Source of the DNA: Mycolicibacterium flavescens | GTDB taxonomy: Bacteria; Actinomycetota; Actinomycetes; Mycobacteriales; Mycobacteriaceae | NCBI GenBank assembly: GCA_900637135.1 | Contig: LR134353.1 | Coordinates: forward strand, 806,001 to 870,000 | Length of the DNA: 64,000 nt | Direction of reading: 5' to 3' | In this document: positions 24,220-35,772 of the stretch, piece after piece | Layout of the letters: every line of letters starts with the position of its first letter | Position numbering within the stretch: position 1 is the stretch's first letter | Program-made: the position numbers and the translations under genes | The notes under the pieces: model-generated | Database searches by the model: none | Told to the model about the DNA's origin: nothing | What the model saw: only the letters and a program-made list of their open reading frames with translations

Positions 24220-27200
24220 TCAAGCCGACACTTTGACCTCTTTGGGTTCCGCGGGCGTCAGCTTCTCGGACAGCATGGTCGCCAAATCGCGAATGGTCGT
24301 CGTCATATTCGTCGACGTGATGCGAAGCCCCGTTTCGGTCTCGATCCGCGTGCGCAGTTCGAGGGCCCCCAGCGAGTCCATGCCGTACTCGGCAAGCGGA
24401 CGGTCTGGGTCGACGTTGCGCCGCAGGATCAAGCTGACCTGATCGGAGATCAAGCGCCGCAGCAGGGCGGGCCACTCCTCAACGGGGAGCTCGTCGAGTT
24501 CTGCACGGAACTTGCTTGAGCCCGCGGTGCCTTGTCCGGTGTTGCGGAACGCCTCGGCGAACGGGCTGTGCTGCGCGAACGCGGTCAACCACGGGGTCCC
24601 CATGATGGGCGCGTAGCCGGTGTAGGCGCGGTCGTGACGCAGCATCGCCTCGAACGCGTACGCCCCTTCGTCGGGTGTGATGGCAACGCCCGTGCCCTCC
24701 GCCAGTGCGGTGGCCGCACCGATTTCTCCCCAGGCGCCCCATGCAATCGCCGTGGCCGGAAGACCTTGTACATGTCGCCAATGGGTGAACGCATCGAGCC
24801 AGCTGTTGGCCGCGGCGTACGCGCCCTGGCCCGGCGAGCCCACCAGCGCGGCTGCCGACGAGAACGAGCAGAACCAGTCCAACGGTTGATCCGCGGTCGC
24901 CGCGTGCAGATTCCACGCGCCGTATACCTTTGGCGCCCAGTCCCGTTCGATGAGCTCCTCGGTGATGTTCGTCAGCGTGGCGTCCTCGATGACGGCGGCG
25001 GCATGCAGCACCCCGCGCACCGGCAGCCCGGTCGAAATAGCTGTTGCCACTACGCGTTCTGCCGTTTCGGGTCGGGTGATATCCCCGCACTCCACCACGA
25101 CGTCGGCACCGATCGAACGGATGAGCTCGATGGTTTCCAGTGTCTTCCGGTTGGGTTGCGAACGCGAGGTGAGCACGATGCGCCCGCAGCCGCCGGCGGC
25201 CATCTTCTCGGCCAGGAACAACCCAAGACCGCCCAGACCGCCTGTGATGATGTAGGAGCCGTCATCGCGGAAGGCCTGAGCCTGCTCCGGCGGCAACACC
25301 ACGTTGCTGCTTCCCGCCCGCGGAATGTCGAGGATGAGCTTGCCGGTGTGCTGCGCGGCGCTCATCACCCGAATTGCGGTGGCGGCGTCGGCCAACGGAT
25401 AGTGGGTGCTCTCCGGGATCGGAAGCACGCCGTCGACGGTGAGCTTGTACACCGTGTTCAACAGGTCCCGCAGCCGGTCAGGATGGCTGAACGACAGGAG
25501 CGCCAGGTCGAGGGCATGGAACGTCAGGTTGCGTCGGAACGGGAACAACCCCAGCTTGGTGTCACCGTAGATGTCACGTTTGCCGATCTCCACGAATCGT
25601 CCACCGAATGCCAGCAATTCGACGCCTGCCCTTTGGGCGGCCCCGATGACCGAGTTGAGCACGATGTCGACCCCATAGCCCTCGGTATCGCTGCGGATCT
25701 GATCGGCGAACTCGGTGCTGCGGGAGTCGTAAACATGCTTAATACCCATGTCGCGCAACCGCTGCCGACGCTGCTCACTGCCTGCCGTGGCGAAGATCTC
25801 GGCGCCTGCCGCGCGGGCGATCGCGATTGCGGCCTGGCCGACCCCGCCGGTAGCGGAGTGGATCAGCACCTTGTCTTCACTCTTGATGCGGGCCAAATCA
25901 TGCAGGCCGTACCAGGCGGTTGCGGTCGCCGTGGTCACCGCGGCGGCGTCAGCGTCGGTCAACCCGGTGGGCAGAGTGACCGCGAGGTTGGCGTCGCAGG
26001 TGATGAATGTCGCCCAACAACCGTTAGGGGAGAGGCCGGCAACGTGATCGCCGACCTTGTGAGTCGTGACGTCGGGTCCTACGGCGGTCACCACCCCGGC
26101 GAAGTCGGTTCCGGGCTCTGGAAGCCGACCCTCGAACGACGGGTAGCGGCCAAATGCGACCAGCACGTCGGCGAAGTTGATACTCGACGCGGTGACCGCG
26201 ACCTCGATTTCTCCGTGCCCAGGCGAAACCCGCTGGCAAGCAACGAGTTCAGCGGACTCTAGGTCCCCTGGTGTACGGATCTTCAACCGCATCCCGTCTT
26301 GCTCATGATTGACGACGGAGGTCTTCCGGTCCTCTGGGCGCAACGGAGCGGGGTATAAACGCGCCACGTACCATTGACCGTTCCGCCAAGCTGTTTCGTC
26401 TTCTTCGATCTCAGAGAGCAATTGCTGCGCCAACTGGTCAGGCTTGATGCTGGCGTCCACGTCGATCTGAGTGGCTCGCAGGTGCGGATGCTCTGTGCCG
26501 ATCACTCGCACGAGCCCTCGAAGCCCGCCTAGTTCGAGGTTGGGCCGGTCCCCGGTCCCCACAGCCTGGGCGTCTCGGGTCACAACGTACAGACGCGGCG
26601 GCTCGCCAGACAGGTCCGGGAGTTCGCGGGTGATGCGGACGAGATGCTCCACATACTCGCGACTCAAACGCGGAAGCTCATTCTCGGCGCCGCCGTTCTC
26701 GGAGCCCGTGAAAACCACTACGCCCGTGAACGATCCGCCACGCAGCTGACTTCTGAGCTCTTCGGCGCTCGAGGTGTGGTCCGCATTCCGCGGCCAACAC
26801 ATGGCAGTGCATTGCGCACCATGCGTCTTCAGGATATCGGCCAAATTTGTAGCAACTTGGTCTGTGTTGGTTGTGCTGACCAGCAGCCAATTCCCGGCCT
26901 CGGCGTACTCAACCTCTGGCAGTGTTCGCGGTTGCCATTCGATCGTCAGCAGCCGGTCGGCCAGTATCCGTGCTTTGTTGCCCTTCTCGTCTGCTCCGGT
27001 GCCCAACTGCAGGCCCTCGACAGAGATCATGATGGTGCCGTGCTCATCGAGCACGTCGATGTCGGCCTCCACTCCGGAGACGTCGACTCTGGTCACGCGC
27101 GTCAAGCAGTAGTGCGCGTCGCGCGCAGCGGTGTACGAGCGCAGGCGACGTATACCGAGCGGGAGCCCGAGCATGCCTTCACCCAACGCCTGGACGTCGG

Positions 27201-30200
27201 GGTGAGCCTCGACAGATTGGAAACAAGCATCGAGCAGCGCCGGGTGCACGCCGTAAGCGCCCTGCTGCGATCGGATCTGGCGGGGAAGTGCGACCTCGGC
27301 GAGCATGGTCGCGGACTCGCCGGTGTGTACGGCGCCGAGACCGGCGAACGCCGGACCGTACTGGACACCCCGCTGATCCATGCGTGCGCGCACCGCGTCT
27401 CCATCTTCGCGGTGCGGATGCGCCGCGAGCAGCGCAGACGCGTCATGCGCAGGAGGCTGCTCGAGCTCGGCGGCCTGAAGGATCGCGGTAGCTTGTCGCG
27501 TCTGCTCGCCTCCTTGACTGGTCTCCACGGAGAATTCGAAATTGCCCGGCGACGACAGCGATGCCGAGGCGCCGACGGTGGTCTGCTCGTCGAGAAGCAG
27601 TGCCTGTTCGAAGCGGATGTCGCGGATCTCGGACGCCTCGCCAAGAACGGCATGCGCGGCCGCCAGCGCCATCTCGCAGTAAGCAGCTCCGGGGAGCACA
27701 GCCACATTGCGAATCTGGTGATCGCCCAGCCAGGGATGGACCGTGGTGCCGACCTCGCCCTGCCAGACGTGGCGCTCGGGCTCCTCCTGCAAGCGCACAT
27801 GGGAACCCAGCAAGGGATGAACCGAAATGGTGCGAGCGCCGTGCGTCGGGGAGCTTGCCTGACCGTCCTTGCTCAGACGGAGTTGGCGATGTGTCCATGT
27901 CGGCAGGGGCGCATCGATCAACCGTCCATGCGGATAGAGCACGGAGAAGTCGACCGCGGCACCTGCGGCATGCAGGTCTGCCAAGAAACCGCGCAGTCCG
28001 TGCGGCAGCTCTTGTTCGCGACGCATGCTCGCCAAGGCAGCCATCGGCACGTCGAGGCTGCGGGCGTTCTGCTCCAGCGGGTGTGTGAGCAGGGGGTGGG
28101 GTGCCAGTTCGGCGAAGACCCGGTAGCCGTCCTCCATAGCGGCCTGCACCGCCGCGGCGAACCGCACCGTGCGCCGCAGATTGTTCACCCAGTAGCGGGC
28201 ATCGCACACCGGCACGTCGCGCGGGTCGAACAAACTCGTTGAATAAAACGGGACTTCCGGTGTGCCAGGGGACAACTCGCCCAGTGCCTCGGACAAGTCG
28301 CCGAGTATGGGTTCGACTTGGGGAGTGTGCGATGCCAGGTCGATCTTGACTTCGCGGGCCATCACGTCGCGCTGCTCCCACTCAGCGAGCAGTTCCCGTA
28401 CGCGCTCGGGAGCCCCGCCGATCACAGTGGACTCCGGTGAGGCGACCACCGCGATAACGACGTCGTCGATCCCTCGGGCGGTCAGTTCGGAAAGCACTTG
28501 CTGCGCCGGCAGTACCACCGATCCCATCGCCCCGGAACCGGCGATGCGGGCCATTAGCCGCGAGCGGCGGCAAATGACGCGGACGCCGTCCTCGAGCGAC
28601 AGCGCACCGGCGACCACCGCTGCGGCGGTCTCGCCCAGGGAGTGTCCGATCACCGCGCCCGGGCGCACACCGTAGGACTTCATGGTTTCTGCGAATGCGA
28701 CCTGCATCGCGAACAGCGTGGGCTGGACGCGGTCGACGCCGGACACCATCTCAGGGGCGGTCATCGCCTCGGTCACCGAGAAGCCGGATTCCTGCGCGAT
28801 CAGCGGTTCGGCAGCGGCGATGGTGGCAGCGAACACTGGCTCGTTGGCCAGCAGGTCGGCACCCATTCCCGCCCATTGCGATCCGTGGCCCGAGAACACC
28901 CATACAGGACCACGGTCATCGCGTCCGACTGCTGCCTCGTACGGTGTATCACCGGCGGCTACCTCGTGCAGAGCCTCGATCAACTCCGGTCGGTTGCTCG
29001 CGATGACGCCGGTGCGCACCGGGCGGTGTGCACGCCGGCGCGCCAACGTGTAGCCCAGGTCCGCCAGGGTCACGTCCTCATGCGTCTGAACCCAGTCGGC
29101 CAGCCGTGCGGCGGTTCGGCGCAGTTCGTCGGCTGAGGTCGATGACAGCGTGAACAGTTGCGGTTGCTCAGTCGCCGCGTCACCGCTTCCGTTGCGTTGC
29201 GGATCGACCGCGGAAGTGCCGGGAGCCTGCTCCACGATGGCGTGGGCATTGGTTCCCGAGAACCCGTAGGCTGAAACTGCAGCCCGCCGGGGTGCCGCAC
29301 CGTTGGTCGGCCAGGGCGTGTTCTCCTTGGGCACAAAGAGATTGCTCTCGACACGGGCGAGTTCGTCGGGCAGCTGGGTGAAGTGCAGGTTCTGTGGCAC
29401 CACTCCGTGCTGAACGGCGAGGACCGCCTTCACCAGTCCCAAAGTTCCCGAGGCCGATTGGGTATGCCCGAAGTTCGTCTTCGACGCTGCGAGCGCACAC
29501 GGCCCTTCGAGTCCGTAAACCTCTGACAGGCTGCCGAATTCGATGGGATCGCCGGTCGGGGTTCCCGTTCCGTGTGCCTCGACCATGCCGACGGTGCTCG
29601 GGTCCACACCGGCCGCCGCCAATGCGGCTTGGTAGGCCTTGACCTGCAGGGGCTGCGACGGTGTGGTGATGTTCACCGTGCGGCCGTCGTTATTCAGAGC
29701 CGTACCGCGCACGACGGCCAAGATTCGGTCACCATCGCGCAGCGCGTCGGGCAAACGCTTCAGAAGCACCATGACGGCACCCTCGCCGGACGCGAACCCG
29801 TCCGCCTCTACGTCGAACGCATGGCAATGCCCGGTGGGGGACAGCATGCCGCCGGCCGATCCCGCAGACGACTTCCGCGGATCAAGCAACAGCGTGGCAC
29901 CGCCGGCGAGTGCGACGTCGCATTCGCCGTCATGCAGGCTGCGACAGGCCATATGCACAGTGACGAGGCCGGACGAACACGCAGTGTCCACCGTTATGGC
30001 CGGACCGTGCAGGTCCATGGCGTACGCGATTCGGCCCGACGCCATGCTGTAGTTGTTGCCCAAGAATCCGTATGGCCCCTCCAGGGCATGGGCATCCGCC
30101 GCGAGCAGAATGTAGTCGCCGTGCGTCAGACCGACGTAAACGCCAGTCTGCGAACCTGCCAACCGCGCAGGGCTGTAACCAGCGTGTTCCACTGCCTCCC

Positions 30201-30576
30201 AGGAAGTTTCCAGCAAGAGGCGATGCTGAGGGTCCACCGCGGTGGCTTCCCGTTCGCTGATGCCGAAGAAGTCAGCGTCGAAACCGCCGTACTCGTCGAG
30301 GAACGCGCCCCACTTCGACACCGACCGACCGGGCACACCCGGCTCGGGATCGTAATACTCCTCGGCGTCCCAGCGGTCCGGCGGGATCTCGATGATCAGG
30401 TCTTCGCCCCGAAGTAAGGCCTCCCACAGCTGTTCTGGAGAGTCGATGCCCCCCGGAAGCCGGCATGCCATGCCGATAACGGCAACTGGGGTGACAGGCG
30501 TGGTGCCCGTTGTGGATGGCGTCGCGGCTGCCATAGAGCCCGACTGTGAATCATCCACAGACTTGAATGACGTCAT
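24220..30576 (-). CDS. Reducing type I polyketide synthase, mycocerosic acid synthase-like
   Basis: 2,118 residues, the length of mycobacterial MAS-type synthases. Order: KS (30-450; active Cys200 in VDTACSS, EAHGTGT, KTNFGHT), AT (~530-850; GHSLGE, and LASH where methylmalonyl-specific domains carry xASH), DH (~900-1180; HPWLGDH), ER (~1400-1710; [11 protein letters not shown] nucleotide site), KR (~1750-1980; [13 protein letters not shown] active site), ACP (~2020-2100; YGMDSLG). This is a fully reducing set able to elongate a fatty acid, probably iteratively and probably with methylmalonyl-CoA, giving methyl-branched chains. The ATG at 30576 has a near-perfect ribosome site (GGAGGGGAA) and is preferred over the longer frame. 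It is not next to a PapA acyltransferase or MmpL transporter within the window, unlike most MAS-type loci. Supplying a branched acyl chain to the NRPS is inference. Confidence 0.93.
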   Translation of the reverse strand: MTSFKSVDDSQSGSMAAATPSTTGTTPVTPVAVIGMACRLPGGIDSPEQLWEALLRGEDLIIEIPPDRWDAEEYYDPEPGVPGRSVSKWGAFLDEYGGFDADFFGISEREATAVDPQHRLLLETSWEAVEHAGYSPARLAGSQTGVYVGLTHGDYILLAADAHALEGPYGFLGNNYSMASGRIAYAMDLHGPAITVDTACSSGLVTVHMACRSLHDGECDVALAGGATLLLDPRKSSAGSAGGMLSPTGHCHAFDVEADGFASGEGAVMVLLKRLPDALRDGDRILAVVRGTALNNDGRTVNITTPSQPLQVKAYQAALAAAGVDPSTVGMVEAHGTGTPTGDPIEFGSLSEVYGLEGPCALAASKTNFGHTQSASGTLGLVKAVLAVQHGVVPQNLHFTQLPDELARVESNLFVPKENTPWPTNGAAPRRAAVSAYGFSGTNAHAIVEQAPGTSAVDPQRNGSGDAATEQPQLFTLSSTSADELRRTAARLADWVQTHEDVTLADLGYTLARRRAHRPVRTGVIASNRPELIEALHEVAAGDTPYEAAVGRDDRGPVWVFSGHGSQWAGMGADLLANEPVFAATIAAAEPLIAQESGFSVTEAMTAPEMVSGVDRVQPTLFAMQVAFAETMKSYGVRPGAVIGHSLGETAAAVVAGALSLEDGVRVICRRSRLMARIAGSGAMGSVVLPAQQVLSELTARGIDDVVIAVVASPESTVIGGAPERVRELLAEWEQRDVMAREVKIDLASHTPQVEPILGDLSEALGELSPGTPEVPFYSTSLFDPRDVPVCDARYWVNNLRRTVRFAAAVQAAMEDGYRVFAELAPHPLLTHPLEQNARSLDVPMAALASMRREQELPHGLRGFLADLHAAGAAVDFSVLYPHGRLIDAPLPTWTHRQLRLSKDGQASSPTHGARTISVHPLLGSHVRLQEEPERHVWQGEVGTTVHPWLGDHQIRNVAVLPGAAYCEMALAAAHAVLGEASEIRDIRFEQALLLDEQTTVGASASLSSPGNFEFSVETSQGGEQTRQATAILQAAELEQPPAHDASALLAAHPHREDGDAVRARMDQRGVQYGPAFAGLGAVHTGESATMLAEVALPRQIRSQQGAYGVHPALLDACFQSVEAHPDVQALGEGMLGLPLGIRRLRSYTAARDAHYCLTRVTRVDVSGVEADIDVLDEHGTIMISVEGLQLGTGADEKGNKARILADRLLTIEWQPRTLPEVEYAEAGNWLLVSTTNTDQVATNLADILKTHGAQCTAMCWPRNADHTSSAEELRSQLRGGSFTGVVVFTGSENGGAENELPRLSREYVEHLVRITRELPDLSGEPPRLYVVTRDAQAVGTGDRPNLELGGLRGLVRVIGTEHPHLRATQIDVDASIKPDQLAQQLLSEIEEDETAWRNGQWYVARLYPAPLRPEDRKTSVVNHEQDGMRLKIRTPGDLESAELVACQRVSPGHGEIEVAVTASSINFADVLVAFGRYPSFEGRLPEPGTDFAGVVTAVGPDVTTHKVGDHVAGLSPNGCWATFITCDANLAVTLPTGLTDADAAAVTTATATAWYGLHDLARIKSEDKVLIHSATGGVGQAAIAIARAAGAEIFATAGSEQRRQRLRDMGIKHVYDSRSTEFADQIRSDTEGYGVDIVLNSVIGAAQRAGVELLAFGGRFVEIGKRDIYGDTKLGLFPFRRNLTFHALDLALLSFSHPDRLRDLLNTVYKLTVDGVLPIPESTHYPLADAATAIRVMSAAQHTGKLILDIPRAGSSNVVLPPEQAQAFRDDGSYIITGGLGGLGLFLAEKMAAGGCGRIVLTSRSQPNRKTLETIELIRSIGADVVVECGDITRPETAERVVATAISTGLPVRGVLHAAAVIEDATLTNITEELIERDWAPKVYGAWNLHAATADQPLDWFCSFSSAAALVGSPGQGAYAAANSWLDAFTHWRHVQGLPATAIAWGAWGEIGAATALAEGTGVAITPDEGAYAFEAMLRHDRAYTGYAPIMGTPWLTAFAQHSPFAEAFRNTGQGTAGSSKFRAELDELPVEEWPALLRRLISDQVSLILRRNVDPDRPLAEYGMDSLGALELRTRIETETGLRITSTNMTTTIRDLATMLSEKLTPAEPKEVKVSA

Positions 30577-30585
30577 TTCCCCTCC
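30577..30585 (-). promoter_or_regulatory. Ribosome binding site that fixes the PKS start
   Basis: On the minus strand GGAGGGGAA abuts the ATG at 30576, an almost ideal Shine-Dalgarno sequence, supporting this start over the in-frame start 45 bp upstream. Confidence 0.75.
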
Positions 30586-31007
30586 GCGTAGAAATGGTTG
30601 CTGTGGCCTCGGCCGCCGCACGGCCCCACACCGTGCACTCGAGAGGTCAGCGGGACACCGACGGCGGCGCCGTCGCGTGCTTCCTCGGTGGCAGTGGTTT
30701 GCCTCGGCAGGCGGTCACAAACGACAACGCTAGGTTCACACAGGGGCTGTTGTCTCGAAATCGGAACAATCGATCCGTAAAGCGGCACAAGCCGGCATCG
30801 GAACGACGATTAGGCGTGCTTCATAGCGAGCGCCGGGTTCTGCTCACGTCGGTTTCGGTCCCTTCGAGCGGCCGGGTGGACGTTGCTAGCGGTCGTCAAG
30901 TCGCCATGCCGAACGGAGGTGGACAAAGTCGAGCCCTTCCTGCCGGCCATCGACCGGCTCGCTATCATCTTTGCCGGTATTAAACGTCTGTTGTCGAACG
31001 GAAGCAC
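30586..31007. other. Divergent intergenic region between PKS and htpG
   Basis: About 420 bp that must hold both promoters. I looked for a CIRCE element and for the HspR inverted repeat upstream of htpG and found neither. The open frames crossing it have no ribosome sites or motifs. TATCAT and TATTAA hexamers near 30963-30985 are possible -10 elements for htpG, without clear -35 partners. Confidence 0.4.
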
Positions 31008-32933
31008 ATGACTGCACACGTCGAACAGTTGGAGTTCCAAGCGGAGGCGCGCCAACTTCTTGAGTTGCTGATTCACTCGGTGTACTCCAACAAGGACTCC
31101 TTCCTGCGAGAGTTGATCTCGAATGCGTCCGACGCGCTGGACAAGATGCGCCTGGAGACGCTGCGCAATAAGGACCTCGATGTCGACGCATCCGATCTGC
31201 ACATTGAGATCGATGTGGACAACGACGCTCGCATCCTGACCGTCCGTGACAACGGCATCGGTATGACGCACGACGAGGTTGTCGACCTCATTGGCACGCT
31301 GGCGAAGTCCGGTACCGCTCAACTGCGGCAGCAGTTGAGAGAGGCCAAGAACGCCGCCGCCTCTGAGGAACTGATCGGTCAGTTCGGTATCGGCTTCTAC
31401 TCGACGTTCATGGTGGCCGATAAGGTTGAGCTGCTCACCAGGAAGGCCGGCGAAAGTCAGGCCACCCGATGGGTATCGACCGGTGAGTCCACCTACTCCA
31501 TCGAGACAGTCGAACACGCCCCGCAGGGCACGTCAGTGACGCTGCACCTCAAGCCCGAAGACGTCGAGGACCAGCTGCACGACTACACCTCCGAGTTCAA
31601 GATCAAAGAACTCGTCAAGAAGTACTCCGACTTCATCTCCTGGCCCATCCGTATGCAGGTCGAGCGGCGAACTCCCCCAGCCGAGGAAGGGGGTGAGGAA
31701 GCCGTCACGATCGAGACTCAGACGCTCAACTCGATGAAGGCGGTGTGGGCCAAGTCCAAGGATGAGGTCTCCGCTGAGGAGTACAGGGAGTTCTACAAGC
31801 ACATCGCTCACGCCTGGGACGACCCGCTCGAGGTGATTGCGATGAAGGCCGAGGGCACCTTCGAGTACCAGGCACTTCTGTTCATCCCGTCGCAGGCCCC
31901 GTTCGATCTGTTCTCGCGAGACGCCAAGGTGGGGATACAGCTCTATGTCAGGCGTGTGTTCATCATGGGTGACTGCGATGAACTGATGCCCCGCTACCTG
32001 AGATTCGTCAAGGGCGTCGTGGATGCACAGGACATGTCCCTCAACGTCTCTCGCGAAATCCTGCAGCAGGATCGACAGGTCACCGCGATCCGCCGTCGGC
32101 TGACCAAGAAGGTTTTGTCGACGATCCAGGATCTGCAATCCGAGCGTCCGGAGGACTACCGCACGTTCTGGACCCAATTCGGCTCAGCCCTCAAGGAGGG
32201 CCTGATGTCCGACTTCGACAACAGGGACACCCTCCTGCGCATCTCGTCGTTCGCCTCGACTCACAGTGACGAGGAGCCGACCACTCTCGCCGAGTATGTC
32301 GAACGCATGAAAGAGGGTCAGGAGCAGATTTTCTATGCCACAGGACAGTCACGCGAGCAGCTTCTGAAGTCGCCACATCTCGAGGCCTTCCGAGCCAAGG
32401 GCTACGAGGTGCTGCTGCTCACCGATCCAGTTGATGAAATCTGGGTGGGATCGGTGCCCGAGTTCGAAGGCAAACAGCTCCAGTCGGTGGCAAGGGGCGA
32501 AGTCGACCTTGAAACGGAGGAGGAAAGGAGCGAGGCCGAGCGCGAGGAGCAGCAGAAGGACTTCGCCGATCTACTGGCCTGGTTGAAGGAAGTCCTCAGT
32601 GACCATGTCGCAGAAGTACGCTTGTCCAAGCGACTGACCGAGTCGCCGGCCTGCTTGATAACCCCCACCTTCGGCATCACACCGGCGCTGGCGCGCATGT
32701 ACCGGGCATCTGGACAGACAATGCCAGTCACCAAACGGATCCTCGAACTCAACCCACGACATCCGCTCGTCAACGGCCTGCAGCAGGCACAGAAGAACAG
32801 CGCTGACGAGTCCGCGTTAGCGGAGACAGCTGAATTGCTCTACGGCACAGCACTTCTCGCGGAAGGTGACATTCCCGACGATCCGGCGAAGTTCGCGGCG
32901 CTGCTCGCGGAACGATTGGCTCGCACGGTGTGA
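31008..32933 (+). CDS. htpG: Hsp90-family chaperone HtpG
   Basis: 641 residues, full length for bacterial Hsp90. The N-terminal GHKL ATPase domain has the conserved ATP-binding motifs NASDALDK, DNGIGM and GQFGIGFYS, and the middle and C-terminal dimerisation domains follow. It is a cytosolic ATP-driven folding chaperone. The start ATG has GGAAG a few bases upstream. It is placed between the PKS (divergent) and the first acyl-AMP ligase (same strand, about 200 bp downstream). HtpG is needed for production of some NRPS/PKS products in other bacteria (albicidin, colibactin), so its place in this locus may be functional. Alternatively it is the housekeeping copy beside which the locus landed. Confidence 0.97.
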   Translation: MTAHVEQLEFQAEARQLLELLIHSVYSNKDSFLRELISNASDALDKMRLETLRNKDLDVDASDLHIEIDVDNDARILTVRDNGIGMTHDEVVDLIGTLAKSGTAQLRQQLREAKNAAASEELIGQFGIGFYSTFMVADKVELLTRKAGESQATRWVSTGESTYSIETVEHAPQGTSVTLHLKPEDVEDQLHDYTSEFKIKELVKKYSDFISWPIRMQVERRTPPAEEGGEEAVTIETQTLNSMKAVWAKSKDEVSAEEYREFYKHIAHAWDDPLEVIAMKAEGTFEYQALLFIPSQAPFDLFSRDAKVGIQLYVRRVFIMGDCDELMPRYLRFVKGVVDAQDMSLNVSREILQQDRQVTAIRRRLTKKVLSTIQDLQSERPEDYRTFWTQFGSALKEGLMSDFDNRDTLLRISSFASTHSDEEPTTLAEYVERMKEGQEQIFYATGQSREQLLKSPHLEAFRAKGYEVLLLTDPVDEIWVGSVPEFEGKQLQSVARGEVDLETEEERSEAEREEQQKDFADLLAWLKEVLSDHVAEVRLSKRLTESPACLITPTFGITPALARMYRASGQTMPVTKRILELNPRHPLVNGLQQAQKNSADESALAETAELLYGTALLAEGDIPDDPAKFAALLAERLARTV

Positions 32934-33136
32934 GTGCGTCGCTGTACCCTCCCCGCAGTGCGGTGTTCGGCAAACGCGGTCATCACCAGTTCCGGCGGCA
33001 CCTACACGTCTTCCAGGAGCAAAACGGCAGGTCGTCAGATCTGTCCACGCAGGACTTTCTACCGTGATGGGTTTGTCGGCTACCGAATCTCTCACTTTCG
33101 GCCTGCACTGGCGACGGCGACGGTAACCTCTGGCTG

Positions 33137-34873
33137 GTGACGGGGACCTCCCTCTTGACGGTGCTGCGCGAGCGCGCCAGCCTGCAGCCGAATGACCGGG
33201 CACTCACGTTCATCGACTACGAGCAGGACTGGGACGGCGCGGCCGAAACGCTGACGTGGTCGCAGCTTTACCGGCGGACGACCAATGTTGCACGGGAGCT
33301 TGTCCGTCACGGGTCGACCGGCGACCGCGCCGTGATACTGGCACCGCAGGGCCTCGAGTACATCGTCGCGTTCTACGGCGCTTTGCAGGCGGGCCGGATC
33401 GCGGTCCCGCTTTCCGTTCCACTGGGGGGCGTCAGCGACGAGCGCGTTGATTCGGTGTTGCGGGACGCGTCGCCGACAGTCGTTTTCACGTCATCTCGTG
33501 TCGCCGGCCCCGTGGCCGATTACGTCAACTCTCACTCGGAAGCATGTGCGCCCGAAGTCGTCGCGGTTGATTCGCTCGACCTCGACGCGCCGCCGGATTC
33601 TGATGCCGCGTGTGAGGACGGACCCGACATCGCGTACCTGCAATACACGTCCGGGTCGACCCGTACTCCGGCCGGCGTCATGATGTCGCACAGGAACGTT
33701 CTGGCCAATTTCGGTCAGGTGTCGGCCGACTACTTCGCCGCCTCCGGTGGTGTCCCCCCGCCGGAGACCACGCTTGTCTCGTGGCTGCCGTTCTATCACG
33801 ACATGGGTTTATACCTCGGCGTCTGCGGGCCCGTTCTGACGGGACTTCACGCCGTACTCACCAGCCCGGTGGCGTTCTTGCAGCGGCCGGCTAGGTGGAT
33901 GCAACTGCTGGCAAGCAACAGCAAGGCATATTCGGCCGCGCCCAACTTTGCGTTTGAAATCGCTGCGAAGAAGACGTCCGACGAGGACATGGCCGGCCTT
34001 GATCTTTCGGACGTGCTCGTCATTGCGACCGGTAGCGAACGGGTGCACCCGGCGACGCTCGAGCGCTTCACCACTCGGTTCGCCCGCTGCAATCTCCGCT
34101 CGGCGGTGATACGACCGTCGTACGGCATGGCGGAAGCGACGGTGTATGTGGCGACCGACCGGCCCGGTCAGGAACCGAAGGTTGTGCGTTTCGACGCCGA
34201 CAAGCTGACTGCCGGAAAGGCGGAGCGCTGCCAGAACGGGGGTGGCACACCGTTGGTCGGTTATGGGGTGCCGCACTCGCCGACGGTTCGGATCGTGGAT
34301 CCCGACACGATGACCGAGTGCCCGGCGGGGGTGACTGGCGAGATCTGGGTGTACGGGGACAACGTGGCGCTGGGGTATTGGCAGAAGCCGGAGGAGACCG
34401 ATACCACGTTCGGGGGCAGGCTTGTCGCTCCGTCGGAGGGTACGCCGGAGGGGCCGTGGTTGCGGACTGGGGATCAGGGCTTTTTGTTCGATGACGAGTT
34501 GTTTGTCATCGGCCGTATCAAGGATCTGTTGATCGTGTACGGGCGTAATCATTCGCCTGATGACATCGAGGCCACGGTGCAGGAGATCACGCGGGGGCGG
34601 TGCGCGGCGATCGCGGTGCCGGACCGTTCGGTCGAGAAGCTGGTCGTCATCATCGAGGCCAGGAAGCGTGGCTCCGATCAGGAGGCTGCCGAGACCCTGG
34701 CTGAGGTCAGGCGTGAAGTCACCTCGGCGATATCTCAGTCGCATGGCCTTGGCGTCGCTGATCTTGTTCTGGTGTCGCCGGGTTCGATCCCGATCACCAC
34801 GAGCGGCAAGGTCCGGCGCGCAACCTGTGTCGAACATTATCGGCAGGGTCAGTTCGCACGCATAGACGCATAG
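33137..34873 (+). CDS. Fatty-acyl-AMP ligase (FadD/FAAL family), copy 1
   Basis: 578 residues. It has the FAAL-type loop [12 protein letters not shown] (the CoA-ligase lysine position replaced), [23 protein letters not shown] and the C-terminal catalytic lysine region [11 protein letters not shown]. This pattern is that of mycobacterial FAALs such as FadD32, which activate a fatty acid as acyl-AMP and pass it to a PKS or NRPS carrier domain instead of CoA. GTG start. First gene of a tight three-gene operon with the methyltransferase (26 bp gap) and FAAL copy 2. Its 3' third is almost identical in DNA to copy 2. The likely receiving partner is the PKS or the missing N-terminal part of the NRPS. 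Confidence 0.92.
   Translation: MTGTSLLTVLRERASLQPNDRALTFIDYEQDWDGAAETLTWSQLYRRTTNVARELVRHGSTGDRAVILAPQGLEYIVAFYGALQAGRIAVPLSVPLGGVSDERVDSVLRDASPTVVFTSSRVAGPVADYVNSHSEACAPEVVAVDSLDLDAPPDSDAACEDGPDIAYLQYTSGSTRTPAGVMMSHRNVLANFGQVSADYFAASGGVPPPETTLVSWLPFYHDMGLYLGVCGPVLTGLHAVLTSPVAFLQRPARWMQLLASNSKAYSAAPNFAFEIAAKKTSDEDMAGLDLSDVLVIATGSERVHPATLERFTTRFARCNLRSAVIRPSYGMAEATVYVATDRPGQEPKVVRFDADKLTAGKAERCQNGGGTPLVGYGVPHSPTVRIVDPDTMTECPAGVTGEIWVYGDNVALGYWQKPEETDTTFGGRLVAPSEGTPEGPWLRTGDQGFLFDDELFVIGRIKDLLIVYGRNHSPDDIEATVQEITRGRCAAIAVPDRSVEKLVVIIEARKRGSDQEAAETLAEVRREVTSAISQSHGLGVADLVLVSPGSIPITTSGKVRRATCVEHYRQGQFARIDA
34268..34734 (+). repeat. Near-identical tract shared by the two FAAL genes (copy 1)
   Basis: 467 bp matching 36901-37367 with about 5 mismatches counted by eye, including silent third positions, while the 5' halves of the two genes are clearly diverged. 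Similarity starts earlier, at 34128, with more mismatches. Confidence 0.85.
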
Positions 34874-34899
34874 GAAGCTTTTCGATTGAAGGGGAGGAA

Positions 34900-35766
34900 A
34901 TGGAAACACTGAGCGAGCGCGGTGCATCGCCCGAGTCGATTCAGCACCACTACGACGTGAGTAACAAGTTCTACTCACTGTGGCTCGATGAGTCGATGAC
35001 TTATTCATGCGCATTGTGGGATGGCGAGAGTGATGATCTCGCGGAGGCGCAGAGACGGAAGATCGATTACCTCGTGACCGAGGCCGGGGCGACGGGGTGC
35101 AGCCGCGTACTGGACATCGGATGCGGGTGGGGTTCGGTCATGCAACGAATGGTCGCCGAACATGGCGTTCAGCAAGTCACCGGACTGACGTTGAGCGAGG
35201 CGCAGGCCAAACACGTCGAGGGGCTGGGCGATTCCCGATTTCAAGTGCTCATCCAAGACTGGGCGGATTTCGTTCCCGAGGAACGCTATGACGCCGCCGT
35301 TTCGATAGGCGCGATGGAGCACTTCGTCAAGTTCGGCCGGAAGAGATCAGACAGAGTAGATGCATATCGGCGATTCTTCGAGAAGTGTCATGAAATCCTT
35401 CATCCCGGCGCGGGTCTGGCTCTGCAGACAATTGGCAAAGGTAACGTCGCAATGGACCAACAAGGGCTGGAAGATTGCCTATTCATAGCCGAGCACATAT
35501 TCCCGGAGTCGGATCCGCCAAGGCTGGCAGAGATAGCACACGCCGCCGAGAAGCTATTCGAGATCAGATCGGTGCAGAATCATCGGGAGCACTACGCATT
35601 GACCTGCTCAGCATGGCTCGAGAGGCTACGGAGCAATTGGACGGAGGCGGTAGAAATTGTCGGTCCGGAAAAGGTGTCGGTCTACGAGAGATATCTCGAG
35701 GCATCGATCAGGCAGTTCCGGCTCGAACACGCAAACCTCTACCGAATTTCGCTCCGGAGGGTGTGA
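34900..35766 (+). CDS. Cyclopropane-fatty-acid-synthase-family methyltransferase
   Basis: 288 residues. SAM site VLDIGCGWG at 70-78; family features HHYDVSNKFYSLWLDESMTYSCALW at the N-terminus and SIGAMEHF mid-protein. Related enzymes (CmaA, MmaA, CFA synthase) add methyl or cyclopropane groups to acyl chains; relatives in natural-product loci can methylate other substrates. ATG with a perfect upstream GGGGAGGAA. It sits between the two FAALs, 26 bp after the first and 6 bp before the second, so it is cotranscribed and probably acts on the same acyl chain. Base composition is markedly lower in G+C than its neighbours (25 of 60 in 35341-35400), suggesting a separate origin. Confidence 0.88.
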   Translation: METLSERGASPESIQHHYDVSNKFYSLWLDESMTYSCALWDGESDDLAEAQRRKIDYLVTEAGATGCSRVLDIGCGWGSVMQRMVAEHGVQQVTGLTLSEAQAKHVEGLGDSRFQVLIQDWADFVPEERYDAAVSIGAMEHFVKFGRKRSDRVDAYRRFFEKCHEILHPGAGLALQTIGKGNVAMDQQGLEDCLFIAEHIFPESDPPRLAEIAHAAEKLFEIRSVQNHREHYALTCSAWLERLRSNWTEAVEIVGPEKVSVYERYLEASIRQFRLEHANLYRISLRRV

Positions 35767-35772
35767 ATCCGC

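Noticed and set aside
23942-24442. Plus-strand 166-codon frame in the gap after the MbtH gene
   Set aside because: No ribosome site, no motif, and it runs antisense into the PKS carrier domain.
30586-31007. Heat-shock operator (CIRCE or HspR inverted repeat) for htpG
   Set aside because: No matching inverted repeat could be found by reading both strands.
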